Assembly (NCBI RefSeq): GCF_017114945.1
Contig: NZ_JABXKQ010000032.1
Span: 1-64,000 of the forward strand
Length of the DNA stretch: 64,000 nt
From: Nostoc sp. JL34
Lineage (GTDB): Bacteria; Cyanobacteriota; Cyanobacteriia; Cyanobacteriales; Nostocaceae
Reading direction: 5' to 3'
The stretch's first letter is position 1. Each line of letters opens with the position of its first letter. The translations under genes and the position numbers were made by a program. The notes beneath the pieces were generated by a model that saw nothing but the letters and a program-made list of their open reading frames with translations, was not told where the DNA came from and made no database searches. This document shows positions 28,592-38,831 of the stretch, piece after piece.

Positions 28592-29815
28592 CTATCCCAG
28601 CTTTTCAAATACCTTAAACATAGGTAAATACATTGCTAATAAAATGGTTCCAACCATTCCCCCTAAAACCACAATCATCACTGGTTCCAAAATACTGGTC
28701 ATTGCTTTTACTGCTTGTTCGACTTCATCTTCATAGAAATCAGCAACTTTCATCAACATTCCATCTAATTCTCCAGTTTCTTCTCCGATACTAATCATCT
28801 GAATTGCCATAGCCGGAAAAACTTTATCTTTTTGTAAAGCAATGCTAATCATACCTCCTTGTTGAATTTCCATACGGGCTGCATCTATGGCATTGGCAAT
28901 TACTTGGTTTCCTGATGTATCTCGGACAATTTCTAAGCAAGTTAAAATTGGCACACCTGAACGAGTCAAAGAACCAAAAGTCCGGCTAAAGCGGGCAACC
29001 GAAGATTTTTGAATTAAGTCACCAAACAACGGCATCTTCAGGGAAAGACGATCAATTGTTATGCGACCAACAGGAGTTTTACCATATTGTGTAAAGGCAA
29101 TTTTCAGTCCCACAATAACACCGAGAAGTACAAAAACTTTCGGACTTCTCAAAAATAGACTGGCATCCATCAAAAATTGTGTTAGAGGTGGTAATTCAGT
29201 TCCGATTTCTGTAAAAATCTTCGCAAAAACGGGAATGAGAAAAATGGTCATACCGAGAAAGATAGAAACTGCTATAAAACCCACAACCGTTGGATAAGAT
29301 AATGCTGATTTAATTTGGTTTTGTAGGCGAGCAACATCTTCTAACAATTTGGCTAAACGATTCAATACTTCGTCTAGAACACCACCAACTTCGCCAGCTT
29401 GAATCATACTCACATATAATCCATCAAAGCAGTCAGGATGCTTCCGCATTGACTCTGAAAGATTCATTCCGCTTTGAACATCGTTGCTAATCTCAACCAG
29501 GGCTTGTTTCAATTTAGTATTACTACACTGTTCGGAAAGCACCCCCAGACTTCTAACGATCGCAACTCCCGCATTCATCAAAACGGCAAATTGACGCGAA
29601 AAAACGGCTTTGTCTTTCACAGAAACCTTAACTAAGGAATTCTGGAATTTTTTTAAGGCAATATCTGGCTGAAATCCTTGAGATTGTTTAAGTTCTTGAA
29701 CTACAAAACCTTGATCTCTGAGATTAGTACGAGCTTGTACCAAGGATTCAGCAACAATTTTTTCGGTTCGGGATTTTCCTTGCGAATCGCGAACACGAGC
29801 AACGTAGTTTGGCAT
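28592..29815 (-). CDS. pilC: type IV pilus inner-membrane platform protein PilC
   Basis: 407 residues from ATG 29815 (MPNYVARVRDSQGK, the usual PilC opening); a TTG eight codons upstream is unlikely. Two T2SF/GspF repeats each end in transmembrane segments, with conserved GEETGELDGML in the second and QAGEVGGVLDEVLNRL in the first. PilC anchors the cytosolic motors PilB and PilT to the pilus base. It is the last gene of the pilB-pilT-pilC cluster, 80 bp after pilT. In Nostoc such genes drive hormogonium motility. Confidence 0.93.
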   Translation of the reverse strand: MPNYVARVRDSQGKSRTEKIVAESLVQARTNLRDQGFVVQELKQSQGFQPDIALKKFQNSLVKVSVKDKAVFSRQFAVLMNAGVAIVRSLGVLSEQCSNTKLKQALVEISNDVQSGMNLSESMRKHPDCFDGLYVSMIQAGEVGGVLDEVLNRLAKLLEDVARLQNQIKSALSYPTVVGFIAVSIFLGMTIFLIPVFAKIFTEIGTELPPLTQFLMDASLFLRSPKVFVLLGVIVGLKIAFTQYGKTPVGRITIDRLSLKMPLFGDLIQKSSVARFSRTFGSLTRSGVPILTCLEIVRDTSGNQVIANAIDAARMEIQQGGMISIALQKDKVFPAMAIQMISIGEETGELDGMLMKVADFYEDEVEQAVKAMTSILEPVMIVVLGGMVGTILLAMYLPMFKVFEKLG

Positions 29816-29895
29816 AAATAAATTAAATTCAAAATTCAAAATTCAAAATAGTCAAGGGGATGAAATATTCTTCATTTCCCCTATCCCAAGTTCCT

Positions 29896-31026
29896 TTAAT
29901 GTGCTTTGGCTGCCGCACCGGGTTTAGCACCTGCGGCAGCCGCAGGCGGTGTAGAATTACCAATGAGACGTTGAATTTCATCAGGCTTAGAAGTTTTAGA
30001 CATTGCTGCTTCAAAGGAAATCGTTCCTGATTTGTAAAAATCGGCTAAAACCTTCTCCAGAGTTTGCATCCCCAATTTGCCGCCAGTTTGAATAGCTGAG
30101 TAAATTTGAGATGTTTTGCCTTCTCGAATTAAGTTGGAAATAGCAGGAGTAACAATCAGAATTTCTTGAGCCATCACCCGACCATACTCACCGGGTTTAG
30201 GGTTTTTCTTTGACACCAAGGTTTGGCTAAATACCGCCACTAAGGAGTTAGACAACTGCACCCGCACTTGGGTTTGTCTTTCATGGGGGAAAACGTCAAT
30301 AATCCGGTCAACTGTCTGTGCGGCTGAACTAGTGTGTAGCGTGCCAAATACCAAGTGTCCTGTTTCTGCGGCGGAAATCGCCAAAGAAATCGTTTCCAAA
30401 TCGCGCATTTCTCCCACCAGAACGATATCTGGATCTTCCCGCAAAGCTGCTTTCAAAGCATTAGCAAAACTCTTAGTATCTTCACCCAATTGCCGTTGGT
30501 GAACCAAGCTTTTAATTGGTTCATAGACAAATTCAATTGGGTCTTCCACCGTCAAAATATGCTCTGCCTTGGTGCGGTTAATCAAGTCAATCATTGCCGC
30601 TAGGGTAGTTGTCTTTCCGGAACCTGTAGGGCCTGTCACCAGAATTAACCCTCTGGGCTTATCTGTCATTTCCCGCACGATATCTGGCAAACCTAATTTT
30701 TCAAAGTTAGGAATCTTAGAACTTAATGCCCGTAAGCAAGCAGCATAAGAACCACGTTCTTTATAGACATTGACCCGGAACCGAGCCAAACCCTTAACAC
30801 CATAAGAACAATCTAATTCCCAGTTCTGCTCTAAGGTTTTACGCTGGGTGTTGTTGAGCATACTAAAAATCAGCCTTTGACATTGATCGGCTGTCAATAC
30901 ATGCTCACCTATGGGGGTGAGTTTGCCACTAATACGGAAGTAGGGAGGCAAACCTGCGGATAAATGCATATCCGAGCCACCCAATTCAATCAACTGCTCC
31001 ATCAAATCTTCAATCATCATTTCCAT
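29896..31026 (-). CDS. pilT: type IV pilus retraction ATPase PilT
   Basis: 376 residues. Walker A GPTGSGKTT, Asp box and Walker B (DIVLVGEMRD), the His-containing GHLVFGTLHT, and the PilT-type AIRNLIREGK-like segment (AISNLIREGKTSQIYSAIQ) identify it. Hexameric ATPase powering pilus retraction. ATG 31026 follows the ribosome site AAGGAAG. The C-terminus has an Ala/Pro-rich tail (PPAAAAGAKPGAAAKAH) longer than in the core family. Second gene of the pilus cluster. Confidence 0.94.
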   Translation of the reverse strand: MEMMIEDLMEQLIELGGSDMHLSAGLPPYFRISGKLTPIGEHVLTADQCQRLIFSMLNNTQRKTLEQNWELDCSYGVKGLARFRVNVYKERGSYAACLRALSSKIPNFEKLGLPDIVREMTDKPRGLILVTGPTGSGKTTTLAAMIDLINRTKAEHILTVEDPIEFVYEPIKSLVHQRQLGEDTKSFANALKAALREDPDIVLVGEMRDLETISLAISAAETGHLVFGTLHTSSAAQTVDRIIDVFPHERQTQVRVQLSNSLVAVFSQTLVSKKNPKPGEYGRVMAQEILIVTPAISNLIREGKTSQIYSAIQTGGKLGMQTLEKVLADFYKSGTISFEAAMSKTSKPDEIQRLIGNSTPPAAAAGAKPGAAAKAH

Positions 31027-31112
31027 AGTTCTGCTTCCTTTTAATGTTTTTTATTTGTCATTTGTCCTTTGTTTAAAGTTATTAAGCATCGACCAATGAC
31101 CAATGACAAGTC

Positions 31113-33119
31113 TTAAAACCGAGCTGTCATACAGTAAGGACAATCCAGCCATTCTTGTTTCAATGTGGCATCGCAACTTCGGCATGTAAGACCAGTCTTG
31201 CGTTTGGCTTTTAACTCTGCTTCCAAGCCAGTATCAGTAAACGTCACTCGTTCTACTTCTTCTAGAGTGGTGGAACCTTCACGCACTAAGTCCAAACTGT
31301 AAGCCAGCAAGGTTTTCATGCCCTCTTCTATTGCCACTTCCTTGATGCGTTCGGTGGGTGCATCTTCGTTGATGAGAGTTTGCAGGTTTTCGGTGACTCG
31401 CATGACTTCATAAACACCACAACGCCCTTTGTAGCCGACCCCATTACATTTTGGGCAAAGGTGATTTTTGGCTTTGGCTTCGGCGATCGCATCTAATGTC
31501 AAGGTGTTAGCTTTATAGAAGGTGACTCCAACATCTGAGGAAGCTGATAGACCATAACGAGCCAGTTCCTCAGTTGTAGGAGTGTAGGGAACACGACATT
31601 CAGAACATACACGCCGCACCAAACGTTGAGCTAAAACGCCAATTAGGGAACTAGAAACCATGAAAGGCTCAATCCCCATTTCTCCCAAACGAGCGATCGC
31701 TCCTGGGGCATCATTGGTATGTAAGGTAGTTAATACTAAGTGACCAGTCAAGGCAGCCTCAATTGCTGTTTTTGCCGTTTCCTTATCCCGCGTTTCACCC
31801 ACCAACAGCACATCAGGATCTTGCCGCAAAAAAGCCCGCAATGCAGTCGCAAAATCCAGCCCTTTTTCCCGAATTACCTGTACTTGAGTAATCCCTGGAA
31901 GGCTGTACTCAATTGGATCTTCCACAGTACTGATATTAATACCGGGATCATTCTTTTCTGATAGTGCAGAATACAGTGAGGTTGTTTTCCCAGAACCAGT
32001 TGGCCCAGTCACCAAAATTAGACCGAAGGGACGGCTAACCATATCCTGGACAATATGTAAAGTCTCTGGATCGGTAATTAACTTATCTAATCCCAGTTGG
32101 GTAGAGGAGTTATCCAAAATCCGCAGCACCACCTTTTCCCCGTAGCGACTGGGTAAGGTATTCACCCGGAAGTCCACCTTACGTCCCTCAAACATCCGCC
32201 GAATACGTCCATCTTGGGGTAGACGGCGTTCAGCAATGTCTAGATTGGAGATGATTTTAAATCGGGCTGTCACCGCCGGGATGATTTTTTTCGGTAGGGG
32301 ATCGAAAGCTTCGCGCAGTACGCCATCCTTGCGAAAGCGAATCCGTAAGTTTTCTTCTTGCGGTTCGATATGAATGTCAGAAACTCCCTCATGCAAGGCT
32401 TTAGCCAGGATTCTGTTGACTAGGTTGATGACTGGGGCATCCTCTGCACCCTTCATCGCTGCCCCTAGATCAGCCTCCATTTCTTCAGGAGCATCAGAAA
32501 TATCGAGATTTCCAAGGTTTTCTAAATCCTGATTAATATCTGTAAACTTTTCTTGATCTAGGTGCTTCTGCTTAACAGCCATTTCATCCAAGTATTGGTT
32601 GATTAGCTGCTGGTAGTCTTCCTGGGTAATCACCATGCGCTGCAATGCCAAGCCTTGGGGGCGCAAGATGCGGTTCAGGTCATCGGAAGCTTCTAGATTA
32701 TCTGGAGCAACCATCGCCACTAAAACTGAGGGCGGGGTTTGGTCTTCGTGTTTCGACAGTGGTACTAAACGATGGCGACGACAAATATCCACTGGAATGA
32801 GGGTTTCAATCAGGTTCCCCATCATCGTGTTGCCAACGGAGTTGACTTCCGGATCGAGGAATTCAACTCCGTATAATATTTTAAGTTCAAATAATTGCTG
32901 TTTTTTGTATTGCCTGAGCAATTCAGGTGATAGTTGTTGCCCAGTGATTGACTCTAGTACTTCCGTTAAGGGTCTGCCAGATTTGCGGCTTTCAATTAGT
33001 GCCTGCCTCATCTGTTCGGTATTGACATAGCCAGATTGCACTAGCTTGTTGCCGAAGGGCGAAAACTCTGTTCTGGTAGTTAGAGCGGTACTGCGCCGTT
33101 GTGGTGACGAGTAAGTCAT
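31113..33119 (-). CDS. pilB: type IV pilus extension ATPase PilB
   Basis: 668 residues. N-terminal GspE-N/MshEN-like domain (about 20-180), then the secretion ATPase with GPTGSGKTT, VEDPIEY, DVLLVGETRD and GHLVLTTLHTNDA. A four-Cys insert (CSEC then CPKC) is typical of PilB/GspE. The extreme C-terminus carries a second zinc ribbon (CRSC...CPYC), an extra beyond the usual family end. PilB drives pilus assembly. It is the first gene of the cluster, preceded by a MITE-like repeat. Confidence 0.94.
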   Translation of the reverse strand: MTYSSPQRRSTALTTRTEFSPFGNKLVQSGYVNTEQMRQALIESRKSGRPLTEVLESITGQQLSPELLRQYKKQQLFELKILYGVEFLDPEVNSVGNTMMGNLIETLIPVDICRRHRLVPLSKHEDQTPPSVLVAMVAPDNLEASDDLNRILRPQGLALQRMVITQEDYQQLINQYLDEMAVKQKHLDQEKFTDINQDLENLGNLDISDAPEEMEADLGAAMKGAEDAPVINLVNRILAKALHEGVSDIHIEPQEENLRIRFRKDGVLREAFDPLPKKIIPAVTARFKIISNLDIAERRLPQDGRIRRMFEGRKVDFRVNTLPSRYGEKVVLRILDNSSTQLGLDKLITDPETLHIVQDMVSRPFGLILVTGPTGSGKTTSLYSALSEKNDPGINISTVEDPIEYSLPGITQVQVIREKGLDFATALRAFLRQDPDVLLVGETRDKETAKTAIEAALTGHLVLTTLHTNDAPGAIARLGEMGIEPFMVSSSLIGVLAQRLVRRVCSECRVPYTPTTEELARYGLSASSDVGVTFYKANTLTLDAIAEAKAKNHLCPKCNGVGYKGRCGVYEVMRVTENLQTLINEDAPTERIKEVAIEEGMKTLLAYSLDLVREGSTTLEEVERVTFTDTGLEAELKAKRKTGLTCRSCDATLKQEWLDCPYCMTARF

Positions 33120-33577
33120 AAATGAGCGAATGAGTATGGGAAACCTCTGCTTAAAGTATTCCCAGCCTAGGAGATAGAATTCTCATTTTCCAAAAAAGCG
33201 GATAGAATTCGCGGCTACACAAACAAAGTTCGCCTGCGCGGACTAAAGAAAAATTGAGTGTTTTAAACCCACCTCCGTGGGTTTTGCCTGTGTAGAGGCG
33301 GTTTCTAAGCGTCCTTTTACTAAACCCCTACAGCGCAGATCTATTTACCAATTTCCCCAGTCCCTAATACCCAATCCCCAGTCCTACTCGTTCGGGTTCC
33401 CGCCTTAATGGCGTCTGGGCTAACGTGTTCACCATTTGTCACAATAAGAGGACGGTTACATCACTTCCAAGAACTTGTTGGCAAAAAAATCAGCCTCAGT
33501 GGCACGTCGTGGATGACGACGGTTGCAAGCTGTGGAGATACACTGCCATAAACAGGATCTGGAATGAGTAGACAATA
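33120..33577. other. divergent pilB/grpE intergenic region with repeats
   Basis: About 460 bp. Contains a MITE-like element (33203-33308), heptamer repeats of the CCCCAGT type (33355-33385), and then unique sequence before grpE. Both the pilB and grpE promoters must lie here. I see no CIRCE element (TTAGCACTC-N9-GAGTGCTAA) upstream of grpE. Confidence 0.5.
33203..33308. mobile_element. MITE-like palindromic repeat
   Basis: About 105 bp whose ends are imperfect inverted copies: GCGGCTACACAAACAAAG near the left end and, reverse-complemented, CCTCTACACAGGCAAAACCC at the right end. An inner hairpin AAACCCAC-CTCC-GTGGGTTT (33265-33284) is perfect. It carries no coding capacity. The form matches short palindromic intergenic elements common in Nostoc-type genomes. 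Confidence 0.6.
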
Positions 33578-34324
33578 ATGGATGAAAATAAACAGATAAA
33601 CAATACAAGCCAGCAATTGGGTGAACCAATAGAGGTAAAGCAAGTAATGAAGAGTGACTCTCCAGCCCAAATTAATTTCAATGAATCTGGCAGCGATGTG
33701 ACAGAGCAAGTGGCAGCCCAAACAAATATATCGGGGGATACTGCTACTCTCAATTCAGAAAACAGCGTCGCTGCAACCGAGAAAACTGAAGTGGAAAAAG
33801 CAGCTTTGGCAGAACTGACTCAACAAATCGAGTCCGTCAAAACGCAACTGGAAGAACGTAGTACTCAATATATGCGGATTGCCGCTGATTTTGAGAATTA
33901 CCGGAAACGCACTAGCAAAGAAAAAGAAGACCTAGAGTTGCAGGTGAAGCGGAACACGATTTTGGAATTACTGCCAGTGGTCGATAATTTTGAGCGGGCG
34001 CGATCGCACCTCAAACCACAATCTGATGGCGAAATGACCATGCACAAAAGTTACCAAGGTGTTTACAAACAATTAGTAGATAGCCTGAAGCGCTTGGGTG
34101 TATCACCAATGCGTCCTGAAGGTCAAGAATTCGATCCTAACTTGCACGAAGCAGTAATGCGGGAACCTACGGATGAACATCCTGAAGGAACAGTGTTAGA
34201 AGAGTTAGTGCGCGGATACTTCTTAGGCGATCGCGTGCTACGCCATGCAATGGTCAAAGTAGCTGCTCCCAAGGAAGATAGCCCTGCGGCACCAGAAGAT
34301 CAGTCGAGTTCAGCCAACAGTTAA
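33578..34324 (+). CDS. grpE: nucleotide exchange factor GrpE
   Basis: 248 residues. An acidic, poorly conserved N-terminus of about 70 residues precedes a long coiled coil and the GrpE core: [28 protein letters not shown], then the C-terminal beta domain with [14 protein letters not shown] and [12 protein letters not shown]. It releases ADP from DnaK. Upstream of dnaK by 227 bp. The long N-terminus is normal for cyanobacteria. ATG 33578 begins [15 protein letters not shown]. Confidence 0.94.
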   Translation: MDENKQINNTSQQLGEPIEVKQVMKSDSPAQINFNESGSDVTEQVAAQTNISGDTATLNSENSVAATEKTEVEKAALAELTQQIESVKTQLEERSTQYMRIAADFENYRKRTSKEKEDLELQVKRNTILELLPVVDNFERARSHLKPQSDGEMTMHKSYQGVYKQLVDSLKRLGVSPMRPEGQEFDPNLHEAVMREPTDEHPEGTVLEELVRGYFLGDRVLRHAMVKVAAPKEDSPAAPEDQSSSANS

Positions 34325-34551
34325 GCTGTAATCGCTCACCTCGCTGACCGCAAGTGCCTGGGTTCTAGCAAGGAGGAGCATCGCGTACCTAAAACTTGGA
34401 CAAGGCTTTGGATAACTCTCTGTGTTTAAACTTCTCTTTTGCTACCAGCAACAGAGGTTCCACAGACGTTATCCGCTAGCCTTTGTTTAGAGAATAAAAG
34501 TTAGTCCGCGACACATTACAGTAGAAAGACTCAGTAAAAATACTGGCGAAT

Positions 34552-36510
34552 ATGGGAAAAGTTATTGGAATCGACTTAGGCACTACTAACAGTTGCGTCG
34601 CAGTTTTGGAGGGCGGTCAACCACTTGTGATCTCCAATTCTGAAGGGGGACGAACTACTCCAAGTATTGTGGGATTTGGCAAGAGTGGCGATCGCTTGGT
34701 TGGTCAATTGGCAAAGCGCCAAGCCGTAACCAATGCTGAAAACACAATTTACAGTATTAAACGATTCATCGGGCGGCGTTGGGAAGACACTGAAGTAGAA
34801 CGCGATCGCGTCCCCTACAACTGTGTTAAAGGTCGAGATGATACTGTTGATGTCCAAATTCGCTCCAAAAACTACACGCCACAAGAACTGTCCGCCATGA
34901 TCCTGCAAAAGCTGAAGCAGGATGCGGAAAACTTTTTAGGTGAAGAGGTGACTCAAGCAGTGATCACCGTACCAGCATATTTCACAGATGCCCAAAGACA
35001 AGCAACTAAAGATGCTGGCACAATTGCAGGTTTAGAAGTCCTACGAATCATTAATGAACCAACAGCTGCGGCTTTAGCTTTCGGATTGGAAAAGCAAGAC
35101 CAAGAGCAGCTAATTTTAGTATTTGACTTGGGAGGCGGTACCTTCGACGTATCGATCCTGCAACTTGGGGATGGCGTTTTTGAAGTTAAAGCAACTTGTG
35201 GTAACAACCACTTGGGGGGAGACGACTTTGATAATGCGATCGTCCTTTGGATGATGGAACGTTTCCAAGAACAAGAGAAAATCGACCTTTCCAAAGATAA
35301 GATGGCCCTGCAACGCCTGCGGGAAGCAGCGGAAAAGGCAAAAATTGAACTCTCCAGTATGGTGAATACCTCCATCAACTTGCCGTTTATCACCGCTGAT
35401 GACACCGGGCCAAAGCATCTGGAGATGGAACTCAGCCGCTCTAAATTTGAAGAACTCGCAGCGAAATTAATTGAAGCGACCATCGAACCAATGATCCAAG
35501 CGCTCAAAGATGCGGATCTCAAACCACCAGCCATAGATCGGATTATTTTGGTAGGTGGTTCTACACGTATTCCCGCAGTCCAAAATGCGCTAATTAAGTT
35601 TTTCAATGGCAAAGCTCCCGATCGCTCCATCAACCCTGACGAAGCTGTAGCATTGGGAGCGGCTATCCAAGCAGGTGTGTTGGGTGGCGAAGTCGATAAT
35701 CTCTTACTACTGGATGTCACCCCTCTGTCCTTGGGAATTGAAACTTTGGGTGAAGTGTTCACCAAAATCATTGAACGCAACACCACAATTCCTACGAGTC
35801 GGTCACAAGTTTTTTCCACCGCAGTTGATGGGCAAACCTCAGTAGAAATTCACATCCTCCAAGGTGAACGGGCAATGTCACGAGATAACAAGAGTCTCGG
35901 CAAGTTTTTGCTGGCAGGAATTCCCCCCTCGCCCCGTGGTGTGCCGCAAATTGAAGTATCCTTTGAAATCGATGTCAACGGCATTCTGAAGGTTTCTGCC
36001 CAAGACAAAGGTACAGGTAGAGAACAAAGTATCAGAATTACCAATACGGGTGGTTTGAGTAGCAACGAAGTCGAACGGATGCGCCAAGAGGCCGAACTGT
36101 TTGGCGAAGAAGATAGAAGACGTAAAGAACTGGTTGAACTCAAAAACCAAGCCGATAATCTGTTATTCAGTTACGAATCCACCATCAAAGATAATAGCAA
36201 CTTTATTGGCGACCAGATGAAAACCTTGGCTAGTGAAAAAGTTTCACAACTCCAAGCTGCAATGATTGACTCCAGCATTTCCACAGTGGAATTTAAGCAG
36301 CGCTTAGACGACTTCCAACAAACCTTGTTTGCAATTGGTGCTGATGTCTACAATCGAGCTAATAGCCAAAGTGATGAGATTGAGGAGGCTTCAGCTAGTC
36401 TCTTTACCCCAGAAATCGACTCACCAATGAATGGCACACTGATACCACAATTCAACTTTGATTTTGACGAAGAAAGTACCGCACAAGCTGATTATGAGGC
36501 GATAGATTAG
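34552..36510 (+). CDS. dnaK: Hsp70 chaperone DnaK with a non-canonical C-terminus
   Basis: 652 residues. ATPase domain complete ([47 protein letters not shown]) and substrate domain intact ([20 protein letters not shown]). The lid region is shorter than usual, and the end reads [19 protein letters not shown] instead of the acidic DVIDAEF-type or EEVKKD-like tail. Cyanobacteria have three or more DnaK paralogues with different tails; I cannot say which this is. It lies in grpE-dnaK-dnaJ order, but dnaJ is 930 bp away. Confidence 0.93.
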   Translation: MGKVIGIDLGTTNSCVAVLEGGQPLVISNSEGGRTTPSIVGFGKSGDRLVGQLAKRQAVTNAENTIYSIKRFIGRRWEDTEVERDRVPYNCVKGRDDTVDVQIRSKNYTPQELSAMILQKLKQDAENFLGEEVTQAVITVPAYFTDAQRQATKDAGTIAGLEVLRIINEPTAAALAFGLEKQDQEQLILVFDLGGGTFDVSILQLGDGVFEVKATCGNNHLGGDDFDNAIVLWMMERFQEQEKIDLSKDKMALQRLREAAEKAKIELSSMVNTSINLPFITADDTGPKHLEMELSRSKFEELAAKLIEATIEPMIQALKDADLKPPAIDRIILVGGSTRIPAVQNALIKFFNGKAPDRSINPDEAVALGAAIQAGVLGGEVDNLLLLDVTPLSLGIETLGEVFTKIIERNTTIPTSRSQVFSTAVDGQTSVEIHILQGERAMSRDNKSLGKFLLAGIPPSPRGVPQIEVSFEIDVNGILKVSAQDKGTGREQSIRITNTGGLSSNEVERMRQEAELFGEEDRRRKELVELKNQADNLLFSYESTIKDNSNFIGDQMKTLASEKVSQLQAAMIDSSISTVEFKQRLDDFQQTLFAIGADVYNRANSQSDEIEEASASLFTPEIDSPMNGTLIPQFNFDFDEESTAQADYEAID

Positions 36511-36597
36511 GAATTGGGCACTTGTACTGAGCGAACGCGAGTGCGTCTCGTAGAGAAGCCAAAGTATAGACCATTGCTCAATAATTAAGATAAATTC

Positions 36598-36708
36598 ATG
36601 GTAAGAATTCACCCTGATTTAGACAAAAAAATTGTAGTCAAAGCAAAGAAAGTGGGACAAAGCCTTAACTCGTTGGTCGAAAAAAGCTTATACCTGTATG
36701 CTAGTTAA
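36598..36708 (+). CDS. 36-residue ribbon-helix-helix protein, HicB C-terminal-like
   Basis: ATG 36598 to TAA 36708 encodes VRIHPDLDKKIVVKAKKVGQ followed by SLNSLVEKSLYLYAS. The pattern R-I-x-P-x-L-x-x-K, a helix, then G-x-S-L-N-x-x-V matches the DNA-binding ribbon-helix-helix module at the C-terminus of HicB antitoxins. No HicA toxin or HicB N-terminal domain is next to it, so it is either a free-standing mini-repressor or a remnant. The upstream 85 bp carry a repeat (GAGTGCGTCTCGTAGAGAAG). No good ribosome site. Confidence 0.5.
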   Translation: MVRIHPDLDKKIVVKAKKVGQSLNSLVEKSLYLYAS

Positions 36709-37443
36709 ATTAGTTAACAGGATCGCAAAAGTCCCCACCCTGGACTCTTAGTAGGGTGGGAATGAACAGGGGGCGGCAACGATTGCACACCTGACCAATA
36801 TTAGCCTGATAGAAGAGGCGGAAAACTATAAACTAGATTAATCATTCGTTTTGTTCGCGCAAATAGGCGAACAAATTTTTTTTGTCCAAAAGCCCAAATT
36901 AGTAGAATATCTAAATCAATTAAAATATATTGATTATAAATTTAGCGAAGTTTCACAAGACCCCAGCGGTTTGCTAGATTGTAGAAGCAAATTACTTTGG
37001 GCTAGGCAGTATGCCAGTTCAGATCCACTTCCATTGCATAAGGGTGGTTTTCCACACCTAATGGTGCGGCTAGCCCCTCTGGTTGATGGGCGGGGTTTTC
37101 CTCTCCTACGTAGCACAATTGTAAAAGAGACAGCCGACTCGGCAGTGAGAAGTCTAAGCAGAGGCTTCGCCTGCTCATAACTTCTGTGGCTTTTGTCGTC
37201 TTCCACGAGGAAAGCATCTGTTGCTCAAGATTTGTCGGTGATTTTTGTAAAAGCTAAAGGGTAAAATCAATTTATTAACAAAAATTAATTTTATCTTCTG
37301 CCTGACCTCCGGCAAGCCACCTTCTGAAGAATACTGTGTTGCTCTTGCATATCTGTAAGCAAAACACTTTTCCGTAGGGTAGCAAGTGACCGTGACCTTC
37401 TACTGACTTCTGCTTTCTTCCTTCTAACTTTTACCTTTGCTAT
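36709..37443. other. dnaK-dnaJ gap with repeat DNA
   Basis: About 735 bp. A hairpin CCCACCCT/AGGGTGGG lies at 36734-36760. A forward frame from TTG 36851 runs to 37180, but its second half translates repeat-type DNA (GGTTTTCCACACCTAATGG region, 37020-37110), so I do not call it; the first half (residues such as EYLNQLKYIDYKFSE) may be a gene remnant. The last 250 bp are AT-rich and include the dnaJ promoter. Confidence 0.5.
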
Positions 37444-38574
37444 ATGGCCCGCGACTATTATGAAATCCTGGGTGTCTCTCGCGACACCGACAAAGAAGAA
37501 ATCAAACAAGCCTATCGCCGTTTAGCCCGGAAGTATCACCCAGATGTGAACAAAGAACCGGGAGCGGAGGATCGCTTTAAAGAAATTAACCGTGCTTATG
37601 AGGTACTCTCAGAACCCGAAACCCGCGCTCGTTACGATCGCTTTGGGCCAGAGGGTGTGTCAGGTGCTGCTGGCGCGGGCTTTCAAGATGTTGGCGATAT
37701 GGGTGGTTTTGCCGATATCTTTGAAAGTATTTTTAGTGGTTTTGCTGGCGGTATGGGTAGTCCCACGCAACAAAGACGGCGCAGTGGGCCGGCCAGGGGT
37801 GATGACCTGCGGCTAGACCTAAAGTTAGACTTTCGGGAAGCGGTATTTGGCGGCGAAAAAGAAATTCGCATTTCCCATTTAGAAAATTGTGAAGTCTGTA
37901 GTGGTTCTGGTGCTAAACCTGGAACCCGCCCTCGGACTTGTTCTACTTGTACCGGATCGGGTCAAGTCCGCCGTGTCACGAGAACACCCTTTGGCAGTTT
38001 CACTCAAGTATCGACTTGTCCTACCTGTAATGGAACAGGGATGGTAATTGAAGATAAGTGTGATGCTTGTGATGGTAAGGGCGCAAATCAAGTCACTAAG
38101 AAACTCAAAATTACCATTCCCGCTGGGGTGGATAATGGCACTCGCTTGCGGATTTCTAGTGAAGGAGATGCAGGTCAACGTAGTGGCCCTCCTGGGGATT
38201 TGTACGTCTACTTGTTCGTAAATGAGGACGAGGAATTCCAACGGGATGGTATTAATATTCTCTCGGAAATCAAAGTTAGCTACCTGCAAGCAATTTTAGG
38301 TTGTCGGTTAGAGGTAGATACGGTAGATGGGCCAGTGGAACTGATTCTTCCAGCTGGAACTCAGCCGAATACGGTGATGAAGTTGGAAAATCGCGGCGTA
38401 CCCCGCTTGGGTAATCCCGTTAGTCGTGGGGATCATATGCTGAACGTATTAATTGATATTCCCAATAAAGTCACCCCAGAGGAGAGGGAACTATTGGAGA
38501 AGCTGGCTAAAATTAAGGGTGATCGCACTGGTAAAGGCGGTCTAGAAGGATTCTTGGGAAATTTATTTAAGTGA
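37444..38574 (+). CDS. dnaJ: co-chaperone DnaJ
   Basis: 376 residues. J domain with HPD (KYHPDVN) at about 33-35, Gly/Phe region (about 75-115), four CxxCxGxG-type zinc motifs ([32 protein letters not shown]), then the two C-terminal substrate-binding beta domains. A full-length type I DnaJ. It stimulates DnaK ATPase and binds clients. It is the first gene of a tight trio: its TGA overlaps the next ATG (TGATG). Confidence 0.95.
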   Translation: MARDYYEILGVSRDTDKEEIKQAYRRLARKYHPDVNKEPGAEDRFKEINRAYEVLSEPETRARYDRFGPEGVSGAAGAGFQDVGDMGGFADIFESIFSGFAGGMGSPTQQRRRSGPARGDDLRLDLKLDFREAVFGGEKEIRISHLENCEVCSGSGAKPGTRPRTCSTCTGSGQVRRVTRTPFGSFTQVSTCPTCNGTGMVIEDKCDACDGKGANQVTKKLKITIPAGVDNGTRLRISSEGDAGQRSGPPGDLYVYLFVNEDEEFQRDGINILSEIKVSYLQAILGCRLEVDTVDGPVELILPAGTQPNTVMKLENRGVPRLGNPVSRGDHMLNVLIDIPNKVTPEERELLEKLAKIKGDRTGKGGLEGFLGNLFK

Positions 38575-38831
38575 TGAAGCCCTCTTCTGTTTTAACTCCC
38601 GATGCTCAACTTGATTTACGCGGCACCCCTTGCCCGATTAATTTCGTGCGGACAAAACTACGTCTGGAGAAAATGCCATTGGGAGGTTTGCTAGAAGTCT
38701 GGCTAGACCCAGGTGAGCCGATTGAGCAGGTTCCTGATAGTCTGACAATGGCAGGTTATCAGGTGGAACAAATTACAGACTACACGAGTTATTTTTCTCT
38801 GTTAGTGCGTCGTCCACTTACTGACCAATGA
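38574..38831 (+). CDS. TusA/SirA-family sulfur carrier protein
   Basis: 85 residues from ATG 38574 overlapping the dnaJ stop; a GTG one codon earlier is possible. The family motif DLRGTPCPINFVRTKLRLEK contains the active Cys in a CPxN context (CPxP in E. coli TusA), followed by a G-x-L-x-V-x-x-D-P-G-E strand. TusA-like proteins relay persulfide sulfur for tRNA thiolation and cofactor synthesis. Coupling to dnaJ and rsgA suggests housekeeping expression. Exact sulfur acceptor unknown. Confidence 0.85.
   Translation: MKPSSVLTPDAQLDLRGTPCPINFVRTKLRLEKMPLGGLLEVWLDPGEPIEQVPDSLTMAGYQVEQITDYTSYFSLLVRRPLTDQ

Noticed and set aside
33120-33577. CIRCE/HrcA operator upstream of grpE
   Set aside because: No TTAGCACTC-N9-GAGTGCTAA is present.
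36851-37180. Forward frame of 109 codons between dnaK and dnaJ
   Set aside because: TTG start, and the second half translates repeat DNA with Pro/Gly/Phe runs typical of intergenic repeats.
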